From contig JAUYNR010000013.1 of NCBI GenBank assembly GCA_030698225.1, positions 59,588-123,587 of the forward strand: a stretch of 64,000 nucleotides of DNA. The letters are read 5' to 3'. Shown here in pieces: positions 31,612 through 40,700 of this stretch. The DNA comes from Oxalobacteraceae bacterium. GTDB taxonomy: Bacteria; Pseudomonadota; Gammaproteobacteria; Burkholderiales; Burkholderiaceae_D. Both the position numbers and the translations under genes were made by a program. The notes under the pieces were generated by a model, which saw nothing but the letters and a program-made list of their open reading frames with translations, was not told where the DNA came from and did no database searches. Each line of letters starts with the position of its first letter. Position 1 is the stretch's first letter.

Positions 31612-31812
31612 GTTCAACATGACAACCTCCGATGATTTAAGTTGATATATGGAAACACAGTCTGGCAACGAAGGTATATGCTGGAGTTTCTTGAGCAACG
31701 GGATGGACAATGCAGCGGGTTCCGAGGGAATAATCTTCCGCCCGCAGCAAGGCCTGTCTTAATGCGCGCACTGACAACAGGTTTTTAACGTACTTATCAA
31801 GACAAACACATC

Positions 31813-32415
31813 ATGAATGACTCTACTTCCAAAAAATCACTATTGCGCAATCTGCTGTCAGCGCTGAGAAAACCCAGCACCAAATATTCTTTGCTGACAC
31901 TGCTGGCTGCAGGTTTCTTCACCGGCATTTTGTTCTGGGGCGGCTTCAACACTGCGCTGGAAGCGACCAATACCACGGAATTTTGCATTGGCTGCCACTC
32001 GATGAGCGACACCGTATACCAGGAATACAAGGAAACCGTGCATTACTCGAACCGCACCGGCGTGCGCGCTAGCTGCACCGACTGCCATGTGCCGAAGGAC
32101 TTTACCCACAAGATGATCGCGAAAGTAGGAGCCAGCCGCGATGTATGGGGCGAGTTGACCGGCAGCATAAATACCAAGGAAAAATTCGAAGCTAAGCGCA
32201 TGGAAATGGCGCAGAACGAGTGGCGCAAGATGAAGGCCAGTGATTCACGCGAATGCCGGAACTGCCACAGCCTTGAGGGAATGGACTCGAAAAAACAGCG
32301 CCCAAGTGCACAGAAGAAGCATGCCAGTGCCAAACAGGACGGCAAAACCTGCATTGACTGCCACAAGGGCATAGCTCACCTGCTGCCAAAAGAATACATG
32401 GAAGATGATGAGTAA
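31813..32415 (+). CDS. Tetraheme NapC/NirT/CymA-type quinol dehydrogenase
   Basis: Inner-membrane-anchored cytochrome that takes electrons from the quinol pool. The 200-residue protein has one membrane helix (about residues 26-48) and four CXXCH sites at residues 58, 88, 148 and 180. The HSMSDTVYQEYKETVHYSN stretch is typical of NapC/CymA. It overlaps rquA by 11 bp. Neither napA nor nirS is nearby, so the MtoA-type conduit is its probable partner. Confidence 0.93.
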   Translation: MNDSTSKKSLLRNLLSALRKPSTKYSLLTLLAAGFFTGILFWGGFNTALEATNTTEFCIGCHSMSDTVYQEYKETVHYSNRTGVRASCTDCHVPKDFTHKMIAKVGASRDVWGELTGSINTKEKFEAKRMEMAQNEWRKMKASDSRECRNCHSLEGMDSKKQRPSAQKKHASAKQDGKTCIDCHKGIAHLLPKEYMEDDE

Positions 32416-33163
32416 TCTTGTTTCGAAACCTGTTTTAACTCCATCCATCGCGGATACCGATAAAAAAGCCACGTTCGATACCGCACCAAACAAGTTATCG
32501 ATCCCGGCCTACTTGCAGAAGACCTATTGGTGGGCGTATGTGCATCCGCGCGCAGTCAGAATCTTTGAACGCGAATGGCTGGTCAACCTGATCCTGTTCG
32601 GCAATTATGCGAAGCTGCGCAATTCAGCGCTGGATGAGATTGGCCGCCAGGCAAGCGGCCGTACACTGCAGGTAGCCTGTGTTTATGGCGATCTGACGGC
32701 TCGCCTGCGTGAGCGCCATGCCGACGATGCTGCATTGGACGTGATTGACGTGTTGCCGATCCAGCTCCAGAATCTGCAGCGCAAGCTCGCGCCTGATTCC
32801 AGTGTTTCGCTGTTTCAGCGCGACTCTGCTGCGCTCGGCTTTTCCGATGGTTACTATGATCGGGTTCTGGTCTTTTTCCTGCTGCATGAACAGCCCGAAA
32901 ACGTACGCCGCCGCACGTTAGCTGAGGCATTCAGAGTAGTGAAGCCCGACGGGAAAATCATCATAGTCGACTACCATCGCCCAGGCAGATGGAATCCTCT
33001 GCGCCGTCCATTACAGACGCTATTAAGACGTCTGGAACCTTTTGCTGATGATCTTTGGCAGCACGATCTGGAGTTCTATTTCCCGCCCGATATCAAGCCA
33101 ACCAGTCTGCGCAAGCAGACCTTTTTCGGTGGCCTCTACCAAAAAATAGTCCTGACGTTCTGA
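32405..33163 (+). CDS. rquA: Rhodoquinone biosynthesis protein RquA
   Basis: SAM-methyltransferase-fold enzyme that converts ubiquinone to rhodoquinone. The 252-residue protein carries segments I recognise from RquA: YLQKTYWWAYVHPRAVRIFE, LVNLILFGNYAKLR, LQVACVYGDLT and VFFLLHEQPENVRRRTLAEA. Ordinary quinone methyltransferases such as UbiE have a different N-terminus. The start ATG at 32405 overlaps the NapC-type gene, implying translational coupling. Rhodoquinone is a low-potential quinone used in anaerobic metabolism. The overlap suggests that rhodoquinol is a donor or product of the tetraheme cytochrome. Confidence 0.88.
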   Translation: MMSNLVSKPVLTPSIADTDKKATFDTAPNKLSIPAYLQKTYWWAYVHPRAVRIFEREWLVNLILFGNYAKLRNSALDEIGRQASGRTLQVACVYGDLTARLRERHADDAALDVIDVLPIQLQNLQRKLAPDSSVSLFQRDSAALGFSDGYYDRVLVFFLLHEQPENVRRRTLAEAFRVVKPDGKIIIVDYHRPGRWNPLRRPLQTLLRRLEPFADDLWQHDLEFYFPPDIKPTSLRKQTFFGGLYQKIVLTF

Positions 33164-33197
33164 CACGGAGCGCGGAAGCGCTGCGAATAATAACCGG

Positions 33198-33255
33198 GGG
33201 GTATAGGGGAAAACACGATGGTTCCCGCTTAATGCCATTGCGGCATTTAAAATAC
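33198..33255. repeat. 58-bp dispersed repeat, copy G
   Basis: In this orientation it reads GGGGTATAGGGGAAAACACG, then GGTTCCCGCTTAATGCCATT, then GCGGCATTTAAAATAC, 58 bp. It lies between two convergent 3' ends (rquA and ppiC), so it is not a promoter of either. An AAAATAC/GTATTTT hairpin overlaps its end. Confidence 0.72.
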
Positions 33256-33279
33256 AATAGATAGTATTTTGAATCGGCA

Positions 33280-33760
33280 TAGGGGCGGCCAGTATAACTG
33301 ACCAGTCCCCTGCCACACCACCCGGCATGCGGGTCCGCACCGGGCTGTTTGAGTAGTTGAGGTCATGAGAGTCGAGGCACGCCAAGACGGTCAAAGTGGG
33401 CAGTCGTCAGCACACTGTTGAGTGCCAGACGGCTGTTCGCCGCCACCAGTCGCGCCGCCTCCTGCCGTGGCCCGCTCCGCAGTTGCGGACATCTGACGCA
33501 ATGCTTTTCCCATCGACATGGTGGTTTAACGCTCCTTCTCGTTCGTCCCTTCGCTCCATACTGGCAGCTACTACGGCCTCTGCTGACTTCTCGCTCCGGC
33601 TTACCGGCAGCGCCTTCTATCCGGTCCTTGTACATCGGCTCGCGGTTTCGCTTCACGCTTCCTCCCCACGGTCGGTCACCCTTCCGCAGTTGCGCTTCAC
33701 TTCGTTCGCTGTGGTCAGCTTACGGCGTGACTTTCACCCACAGGAGTGCGCCCATGCTGG
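33280..33760 (-). mobile_element. Non-coding mobile-element remnant, group II-intron-like
   Basis: About 480 bp without a credible gene. On the minus strand it contains CCCGGTGCGGACCCGCATGC, then CGGGTGGTGTGGCAGGGG and a GGTCAGTTATACTGGCC hairpin. This resembles the structured segment near the reverse-transcriptase gene of group II introns. No reverse transcriptase or transposase frame survives. The assignment is pattern recollection and tentative. Confidence 0.35.
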
Positions 33761-33766
33761 GCGCAC

Positions 33767-33806
33767 AAAAAAAAAGCCGCGCACGATTGCGCAGCAATCG
33801 TGTGCA
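33767..33806 (-). terminator. Terminator of the nar operon
   Basis: On the minus strand GCACACGATTGC pairs with GCAATCGTGCGC and is followed by a run of nine T. It lies 20 bp past the ppiC stop. Confidence 0.85.
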
Positions 33807-33825
33807 GCTTGCCTGCCCTGCCGGA

Positions 33826-34572
33826 TTACTGCACCAGCGGAGTGTCCGCACCTTCCAGCGTTACGCCTTGCACGTCAGCCTGGCCGACCAGGATTTGCAG
33901 ATACTGATGCACTGCACGTTGCCAGGCCTGACGGGTCAACTGCTCGGCGATTTGCGACTTAACCGCATCAAACGGCAACAGCTCGCCCTCTACCCGGCGC
34001 ATCACTTGCACGATATGCAAACCGAAACGGGTTTCCAGCAAACGCTCGCCCATTTCACCGGATGCCAGGCGGAACACGAAATCCTCAAACTCAGGCACCG
34101 TCTGACCGCGTGACAGCTGGCCCAGGTTGCCGCCCATTTCGCCCGACGGGCAGTTCGAGTATTCCTTGGCCAATTCGTCGAAACGTTCAGGGTGGGCGCG
34201 CAACTCGGCCAGGATTGCCTCGCCGGTATCTCGCAGCAGTTCCAGCGTCACCGACGGAGTTACCTGGAACAGGATATGGCGCGCCTCGATCATCTCACCG
34301 TTGCTGAACAATGCCGGTTGGTTGCGATAAAAGGTGGCGCAGGTCGCCTCGTCGGCTTGCGGCACCCGCACCTCCTGCGCGAACAGCGCTTCGACCCTTG
34401 CGTCATCATCCTCTGCGACTATCTCCAGGCGGCCTGCCTCCTGCAGCAGCAAGGTGCGCAGGATCAGCTCGTTTACCGCTTGCTTGACAGGGTTCGGCGC
34501 CTGCTGGTGGTGCTGCAGTTCTTGCTCGATGGCATCGTCGGTGATTTCAACGCCGTTGACTGAAATGCCCAT
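33826..34572 (-). CDS. PpiC-type peptidyl-prolyl isomerase of the nar operon
   Basis: Parvulin-fold foldase, 248 residues. The rotamase domain spans about residues 95-200, with ARHILFQV, GGNLGQLSRGQTVPEFEDFVF and ETRFGLHIVQV. No signal peptide is visible, so it is probably cytoplasmic. Genes of this kind commonly end narGHJI operons in Betaproteobacteria and are thought to help nitrate reductase maturation. It is the last gene before the operon terminator. Confidence 0.9.
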   Translation of the reverse strand: MGISVNGVEITDDAIEQELQHHQQAPNPVKQAVNELILRTLLLQEAGRLEIVAEDDDARVEALFAQEVRVPQADEATCATFYRNQPALFSNGEMIEARHILFQVTPSVTLELLRDTGEAILAELRAHPERFDELAKEYSNCPSGEMGGNLGQLSRGQTVPEFEDFVFRLASGEMGERLLETRFGLHIVQVMRRVEGELLPFDAVKSQIAEQLTRQAWQRAVHQYLQILVGQADVQGVTLEGADTPLVQ

Positions 34573-34587
34573 GATATTTTCCTTTCA

Positions 34588-34641
34588 GTAGTGCAGGTCT
34601 CCGTGCCTGCAACCGGATGCAGGCCCGGAGGCCTGCACTAC
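34588..34641. repeat. Repeat hairpin between narI and ppiC
   Basis: GTAGTGCAGG pairs with CCTGCACTAC at the ends. The interior is shared with 14714-14747. It sits inside the nar operon, so the transcript would carry this hairpin. Confidence 0.7.
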
Positions 34642-34665
34642 TTGAATTGCGTAAGTACTGGAAAT

Positions 34666-35349
34666 TTAACGCGGACGCACCAACTGGAAAGCGCGGCCGA
34701 GATAGGTAACCGCACCGAAACCGCTCCAGATATGCACCAGACGCGTGAACGGGAAGATCAGGAACAGCGACATGCCCATGAACAGGTGCAGCTTGAATAC
34801 CAGTGGCGCTTCCAGGATGAAGGATGCTGCGTCGCCACGGAAAGTCACGATATGCTGTGCCCAGCTTACCAGCAGCACCATCATGTGGCCATCCATGTGA
34901 CCGGCGGAAACGAAGATTGATGACAGTCCGAGCAACAGCGTGGCCAGTATCCACAGCATGACGACCTTGTCCTTGATGGTCGTCACGGCGCGAATGCGGT
35001 CATTGCCGAAACGACGCACCAGCAGGATCAGGATGCCGATCAGGCACAGGCCGCCCATGACGCCGCCGGCGATCATCGCAACCAGTTGTTTGGTGCCATG
35101 CGCAATGCCGAGCGTATCCCAGACCCAAAGCGGGGTTAGCAAGCCGGCCGCATGGCCGAAGAACAGCCCGATGATGCCGATATGGAACAGGATGTTGCCG
35201 GTGCGCAGGCTGCCGGCGTGCAGCATCTGGCTGGAGTCGGATTTCCAGGTGTATTGGTCGCGGTCAAAACGGATCAGGCTGCCCAGCAGAAAAATGGCCA
35301 GCGCGATATACGGGTAAATCCCGAAGATGAATTGGTGGAAATATTCCAT
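34666..35349 (-). CDS. narI: Respiratory nitrate reductase gamma subunit
   Basis: Membrane diheme cytochrome b that oxidises quinol for NarGH, 227 residues. Five hydrophobic helices are visible, starting at FHQFIFGIYPYIALAIFLLG. Heme-ligand histidines occur in LFHIGIIGLFFGHAAGL and near KLHLFMGMSLFLIFPFTRLVH. The start at 35349 is the family N-terminus. Rhodoquinol or ubiquinol could be the donor. Confidence 0.95.
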   Translation of the reverse strand: MEYFHQFIFGIYPYIALAIFLLGSLIRFDRDQYTWKSDSSQMLHAGSLRTGNILFHIGIIGLFFGHAAGLLTPLWVWDTLGIAHGTKQLVAMIAGGVMGGLCLIGILILLVRRFGNDRIRAVTTIKDKVVMLWILATLLLGLSSIFVSAGHMDGHMMVLLVSWAQHIVTFRGDAASFILEAPLVFKLHLFMGMSLFLIFPFTRLVHIWSGFGAVTYLGRAFQLVRPR

Positions 35350-35400
35350 GATGTGCTCTCCTTTTTTGACGCACAATCGCATCAAGATATTGTCATTGGA

Positions 35401-36060
35401 TCAGCGGGCAGCGTTGGCGTTGCCTGTGGTCCCTTTTGGATAGAAGTTGATCGGCTGCGCGCCGCCGACGTGGGTTTTCAGCAAGGGCTCCACACCATCG
35501 ACGCCGGGTCCGAAGGTTTCCAGTGCTTCGTCCATATCGCGTATCGGCGGTTCGCTCAATTCTTCGGCGGCAACCGGGCTCAGTTGCTGCAATACATCGA
35601 AGACGCCGGAATACGGGCTGCCATTGGCTGCCAGTTTGCGGCCGATGTGGGCCAGTACATGAATCGCATCGGACAACAGCCGCGCCGCTTCCTGCTCGTC
35701 CACTTGCGAAAGGAACTCGAGAAACAGCGGGACGAAATCCGGCAGGTCCTCACCTGCCATATCCAGGCCGTGTTTTTTGTACTCTTCCATCAAATCCACC
35801 ATCGCTTGCCCGCGGTCGCGCGATTCGCCATGGATGTGCTCGAACAGGTGCAGCGAATGCGATGGCGTACGATCAAACGTAGTGACATAACGTTCCTGCA
35901 ACTTGATCAGGTCATCCGCTGCCAATGTATCCAGCAAAGGACGCAGTGGCGCGTGCATCAGCGGCGTTTTTGCCAGTTCCGATTCTAGTTCGGGCAAATT
36001 TTCGATCAGCGCAGGCTCTGGATAGAGCAGCAGCGCGGATAGGATCTGGAAGTGTTGCAT
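35401..36060 (-). CDS. narJ: Nitrate reductase assembly chaperone NarJ
   Basis: Cytoplasmic TorD/NarJ-family chaperone for cofactor insertion into NarG, 219 residues. The hallmarks are LSALLLYPEPALIENLPEL and the SLHLFEHIHGESRDRGQAMVDL helix. It is placed between narH and narI in canonical order. Confidence 0.94.
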   Translation of the reverse strand: MQHFQILSALLLYPEPALIENLPELESELAKTPLMHAPLRPLLDTLAADDLIKLQERYVTTFDRTPSHSLHLFEHIHGESRDRGQAMVDLMEEYKKHGLDMAGEDLPDFVPLFLEFLSQVDEQEAARLLSDAIHVLAHIGRKLAANGSPYSGVFDVLQQLSPVAAEELSEPPIRDMDEALETFGPGVDGVEPLLKTHVGGAQPINFYPKGTTGNANAAR

Positions 36061-36129
36061 AGCGTTTCCTTCATTGATATTCAGAGGGGGTGTCGCATGC
36101 CGGGCGGTAAGGCCCGGCGCGGCACGATC

Positions 36130-37686
36130 TTAAAAAACGCCTTCTTCGCGTTTTTTACGTGATTTCGGCATCGCCATAAAAATTGCCGACCCCTGCTTTT
36201 TCTTGCCGAACAAGGAAGGTTCGCTTACGCCATCCGAGCAACCGTTGCCGAAGGTGAAGCCGCACGAACCCTTCTCGTTGAAGCTGTCCTCGGCCATTTC
36301 CTTGTGACTGCTCGGGATCACGAACCGGTCTTCGTAGTTGGCAATTGCCATGATGTGGTACATGTCCTCGACTTCCGCCTTGCTCAGTCCGACTTGCTGC
36401 AACACTGTCAGGTTTTCGACCTTGTCAACCGTCTTGCTGCGCATGTAGGCGCGCATTGCCAGCATCCGATCCAGTGCACTGATGACAGGCGCTTCCTTGC
36501 CGGCCGTCAGCAGATTGGCCAGATATTTGACCGGAATGCGCAAGCTCTTGGTATCCGGCAGAATCCCGTTCAAACCCATCTTGCCGGATTCGGCTGCGGC
36601 CTGGATCGGCGACAGCGGCGGAATGTACCAGACCATCGGCAGCGTGCGGTATTCCGGATGCAGCGGGAACGCGACTTTCCACTCTTTCGCCATTTTGTAG
36701 ACCGGCGATTTTTTGGCCGATTCCAGCCACGAGTCAGGAATACCCTGCTTGCGCGCTTCCTCGATGATGGCCGGATCGTGCGGATTCAGGAACAGGTCGA
36801 GCTGGGCTTCGTACAGGTCCTGCACGTCGGCCACTGATGCCGCCGCTTCGATCTTGTCGGCGTCGTACAACAAGACGCCGAGATAGCGGATACGGCCGAC
36901 GCAGGTTTCAGAACAGACGGTCGGCTGGCCCGCTTCGATACGCGGGTAGCAGAACGTGCATTTCTCTGCCTTGCCGGAAGACCAGTTGTAATAGATTTTC
37001 TTGTACGGGCAGCCGGAAATGCACATGCGCCAGCCGCGGCATTTATCCTGATCGATCAGCACGATGCCATCGTCTTCGCGCTTGTAGACCGAGCCGGACG
37101 GACAGGATGCGACGCAGGTCGGATTCAGGCAGTGTTCGCACAGGCGCGGCAGATACATCATGAAAGTGTTCTCGAACGTGCCGTACATCTCTTTCTGCAT
37201 GTTGTCGAACAGCTTGTCCTTGCTGCGCTTGGCAAATTCGCCGCCCAGATCGTCTTCCCAGTTCGGGCCCCAGACGATCTTGTCCATGATCTTGCCGGTG
37301 ATGACCGAGATCGGGCGTGCGGTCGGCGGCGTTTCCGACAACGGCGCATTCTGCAGACGCTCGTAATCATAGGTGAACGGCTCGTAATACTCGTCAATCT
37401 GCGGCAAATTCGGGTTGGCGAAAATGTTGGCCAGAATTTTCAGACGGCTGCCCTGGCGCGGTTCGATCTTGCCAGAGGCGTTGCGGCGCCAGCCGCCGTT
37501 CCATTTATCCTGGTTTTCCCATTCTTTCGGATAACCGATACCCGGCTTGGTCTCGACGTTGTTGAACCATGCGTATTCCACGCCATCACGGCTGGTCCAC
37601 ACGTTTTTGCAGGTGACTGAACAGGTATGGCAACCGATACACTTGTCCAGGTTCAGCACCATGCCGATTTGTGCTCTTATTTTCAT
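36130..37686 (-). CDS. narH: Respiratory nitrate reductase beta subunit
   Basis: Iron-sulfur wire of nitrate reductase, 518 residues. Cluster motifs include CIGCHTCSVTCKNVW at the N-terminus, CEHCLNPTCVASCPSG, CRGWRMCISGCPYKK and CTFCYPRIEAG. The CRGW tryptophan marks the 3Fe-4S site. The start MKIRAQIGMVLNLDK at 37686 is canonical; an upstream frame to 37767 runs through the repeat hairpin and should not be used. Confidence 0.97.
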   Translation of the reverse strand: MKIRAQIGMVLNLDKCIGCHTCSVTCKNVWTSRDGVEYAWFNNVETKPGIGYPKEWENQDKWNGGWRRNASGKIEPRQGSRLKILANIFANPNLPQIDEYYEPFTYDYERLQNAPLSETPPTARPISVITGKIMDKIVWGPNWEDDLGGEFAKRSKDKLFDNMQKEMYGTFENTFMMYLPRLCEHCLNPTCVASCPSGSVYKREDDGIVLIDQDKCRGWRMCISGCPYKKIYYNWSSGKAEKCTFCYPRIEAGQPTVCSETCVGRIRYLGVLLYDADKIEAAASVADVQDLYEAQLDLFLNPHDPAIIEEARKQGIPDSWLESAKKSPVYKMAKEWKVAFPLHPEYRTLPMVWYIPPLSPIQAAAESGKMGLNGILPDTKSLRIPVKYLANLLTAGKEAPVISALDRMLAMRAYMRSKTVDKVENLTVLQQVGLSKAEVEDMYHIMAIANYEDRFVIPSSHKEMAEDSFNEKGSCGFTFGNGCSDGVSEPSLFGKKKQGSAIFMAMPKSRKKREEGVF

Positions 37687-37709
37687 GCTTTGCTCCAGGT
37701 ATTCCGCTT

Positions 37710-37773
37710 CCGTAGGATGGGTAAAACCCATCGAAATTATCGTCAGGATGGGTTTCATCCATCCCACTTACGG
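37710..37773. repeat. GTAGGATGGG repeat hairpin between narG and narH
   Basis: CCGTAGGATGGGT and ATCCCACTTACGG form the outer arms, with inner GATGGGTTT/AACCCATC. It resembles the GTAGGRTGGG-type intergenic repeats common in Betaproteobacteria and is transcribed within the nar operon. Confidence 0.65.
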
Positions 37774-37776
37774 TGA

Positions 37777-40700
37777 CTACGCGTTTTCTTTCAACGGGCC
37801 TTCCAGCCAATCCACATTCTTCATCTTGCGTATCAACACGAACTCATCGCGGTTCGAACCGACAGTGCCGTAGTAGTTGAAGCCATACGATAACTGCGCA
37901 TAACCACCGATCATGTGGGTCGGCTTGGTGACGGTACGCGTGACCGAGTTATGGATACCGCCGCGCTTGCCCGACATTTCCGCACCCGGCACGTTAATGA
38001 TTTTTTCCTGTGCGTGGTACATCAGGGTCATGCCTTCCGGCACCCGCTGACTCACTACTGCACGCGCCGTCAGCGTGCCGTTGACGTTGAAAATCTCGAT
38101 CCAGTCGTTATCGACAATCCCCGCGACCTTGGCATCGATTTCCGACAGCCAGACGTGTGGACCGCCGCGTGACAAGGTCAACATCCGCAAGTTATCCGAG
38201 TAAGTCGAATGAATACCCCACTTCTGGTGCGGCGTAATCCAGTTCAGTGCGATTTCCTTGTTGCCGTTCGGTTGTGCACCCAGCATTGTTGCTGTGGTCT
38301 TGGTATTGATCGCCGGCTTGTAGACGCACAAGCCCTCGCCGAAATCACGCATCCACAGGTGATCCTGGTAGAACTGCTGGCGACCGGTCAGCGTGCGCCA
38401 TGGGATCAATTCGTGCACATTGGTATAGCCGGCGTTATAGCTGACTTCTTCGCTCTCGAGGCCGGACCAGGTCGGGGACGAAATGATCTTGCGTGGCTGT
38501 GCCTGTACGTCACGGAAGCGGATGCTGTCATGTTCGCGCGGCAATGCCAGATGGGTATGGTCGCGCCCTGTCATCTTGGACAGCGCATCCCATGCCTTGA
38601 CTGCCACATGGCCATTGGTTTCCGGTGCCAGCGTCAGAATCATTTCTGCCGCATCAATCGCGGTATTCAGACGCGGCTGACCTTGCGACACGCCCTCTTC
38701 CAGCACCGTGCGGTTGATACCGCGCAGCACATCGACTTCATGTCCGGTTTTCCAGCCGATACCCTTGCCGCCGTTGCCGATGTTTTCCAGCAATGGCCCG
38801 ATCGATGTAAATTTCTTGTACACGTCGCGGTAATTGCGCTCGACCACGTTCATGCTCGGCATGGTTTTGCCCGGAATCGGCTCGCATTCACCGGCGCGCC
38901 AGTCTTTCGGATCAAACGGCTGTCCCAGTTCGCCCGGTGTGTCGTGCATCAGCGGCGACAGGATCAGATCTTTCTGCGTGCCCAGGTATTCGCCACCGAT
39001 TTCGGAGAATTTCTCGGCCAGACCCTTGTAGATTTCCCAGTCCGACTTCGATTGCCATAACGGTTGTACCGCTTCCGACAAAGGATGAATGAACGGGTGC
39101 ATGTCGGACGTATTCAGATCGTCTTTTTCATACCATGTTGCGGTCGGCAACACGATATCGCCATACAGGCAGGTAGTCGACATACGGAAGTCGAGCACCA
39201 CCAGCAAATCCAGCTTGCCTTCGGCGGCCGGACGCATTTTCACATCCTTCGGCTTGACGCAACCGGCTTCGTCGCTCATCAATGCATTTTGCGTACCGAG
39301 CAGATACTTCAGGAAGTATTCGTGGCCCTTGCCCGAGCTGCCCAGAATATTCGAGCGCCATACGAACATATTGCGCGGGAAGTTGGCTGGATTGTCCGGA
39401 TCGTCGCAAGAGAAGTTGAGCTTGCCGGCCTTGATCTGCTCCACTGCGTACTGTGCAACATCCTTGCCTGCCGCTTCAGCGGCGCGGGTGATTTCCAGCG
39501 GATTGGTTTCCAGCTGCGGTGCAGATGGCAACCAGCCCATGCGTTCCGACTTGGCGTTGTAATCGATCAGCGACATCTGCATCACGTTACCGTCAGCCGA
39601 AGGCGACTGGATTTCTGCCGTGTGCAATTTTTCATGACGCCACTGGCTGGTGTGCGCATAGAAGAACGAGGTGCCGTTCATCTGACGCATAGGGCGATTC
39701 CAGTCGAGTGCAAATGCGAGCGGGGTCCAGCCGGTTTGCGGACGCAGTTTTTCCTGGCCGACGTAATGGGCCCAGCCGCCGCCGGATTGACCGACGCAAC
39801 CGCACATCATCAACATGTTGATGATGCCGCGATACGTCATGTCCATGTGATACCAGTGATTCAGCGCGGCGCCGACAATCACCATGCTCTTGCCGCGGGT
39901 CTTGTCGGCATTTTCAGCAAACTCGCGTGCCACGGTGATCACATCGGCTGCCTTGACGCCGGTGTGCTTGACTTGCCACTCCGGTGTGTAAGGCACATCG
40001 TCCGCATAGTCCTTGGCGACATTGCCACCACCCAGGCCACGGTCGATACCGTAGTTGGCCAACGTCAGATCAAATACTGTGGTCACCAGCGCGATTGAAC
40101 CATCAGCCAATTGCACTTTCTTGACCGGGACATTGCGCAACAGCATATCGCTGGCATCCTTGCCGCCGAAATAAGCGAAGCCGACTGGCAGCACTTCATC
40201 GCTGCAATCGATTAGCGACAGACGCGGGTCGATAGCCTTGCCGCTGGTGCCTGCTTTTTGTTCCAGATTCCATTTGCCGGATTCGCCCCAGCGGAAGCCG
40301 ATCGAACCGGCCGGTGCCGATATGTCGCCGCTGACATCATCGATGACCAGTGTTTTCCATTCCGGATTATTGGTTTCATCGAGATTATTGGCAAGATGCG
40401 ATGCACGCAGGAAATATTCAGGCACCAGCGCGCCATTTTTCTCCTTCAGCAAAACCAGCATCGGGAAGTCGGTATATTGCTTGGCGTAATCGCGGAAATA
40501 GGCAGATTTACCAGTGACGTGGAATTCCTTCAGGATTACATGCCCCATCGCCATTGCCAGCGCGGCATCGGTACCCTGCTTAGGTGCCAACCAGATGTCG
40601 CCGAACTTAGCCATTTCGCCGAAATCGGACGACACCGCGACAGTCTTGGTACCTTTGTAACGTACTTCGGTGTAGAAGTGGGCGTCTGGCGTGCGCGTCA

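Noticed and set aside
33396..34113. Plus-strand frames from the mobile remnant into ppiC
   Set aside because: They run antisense into a well-supported gene, have no ribosome binding site and translate structured non-coding DNA.
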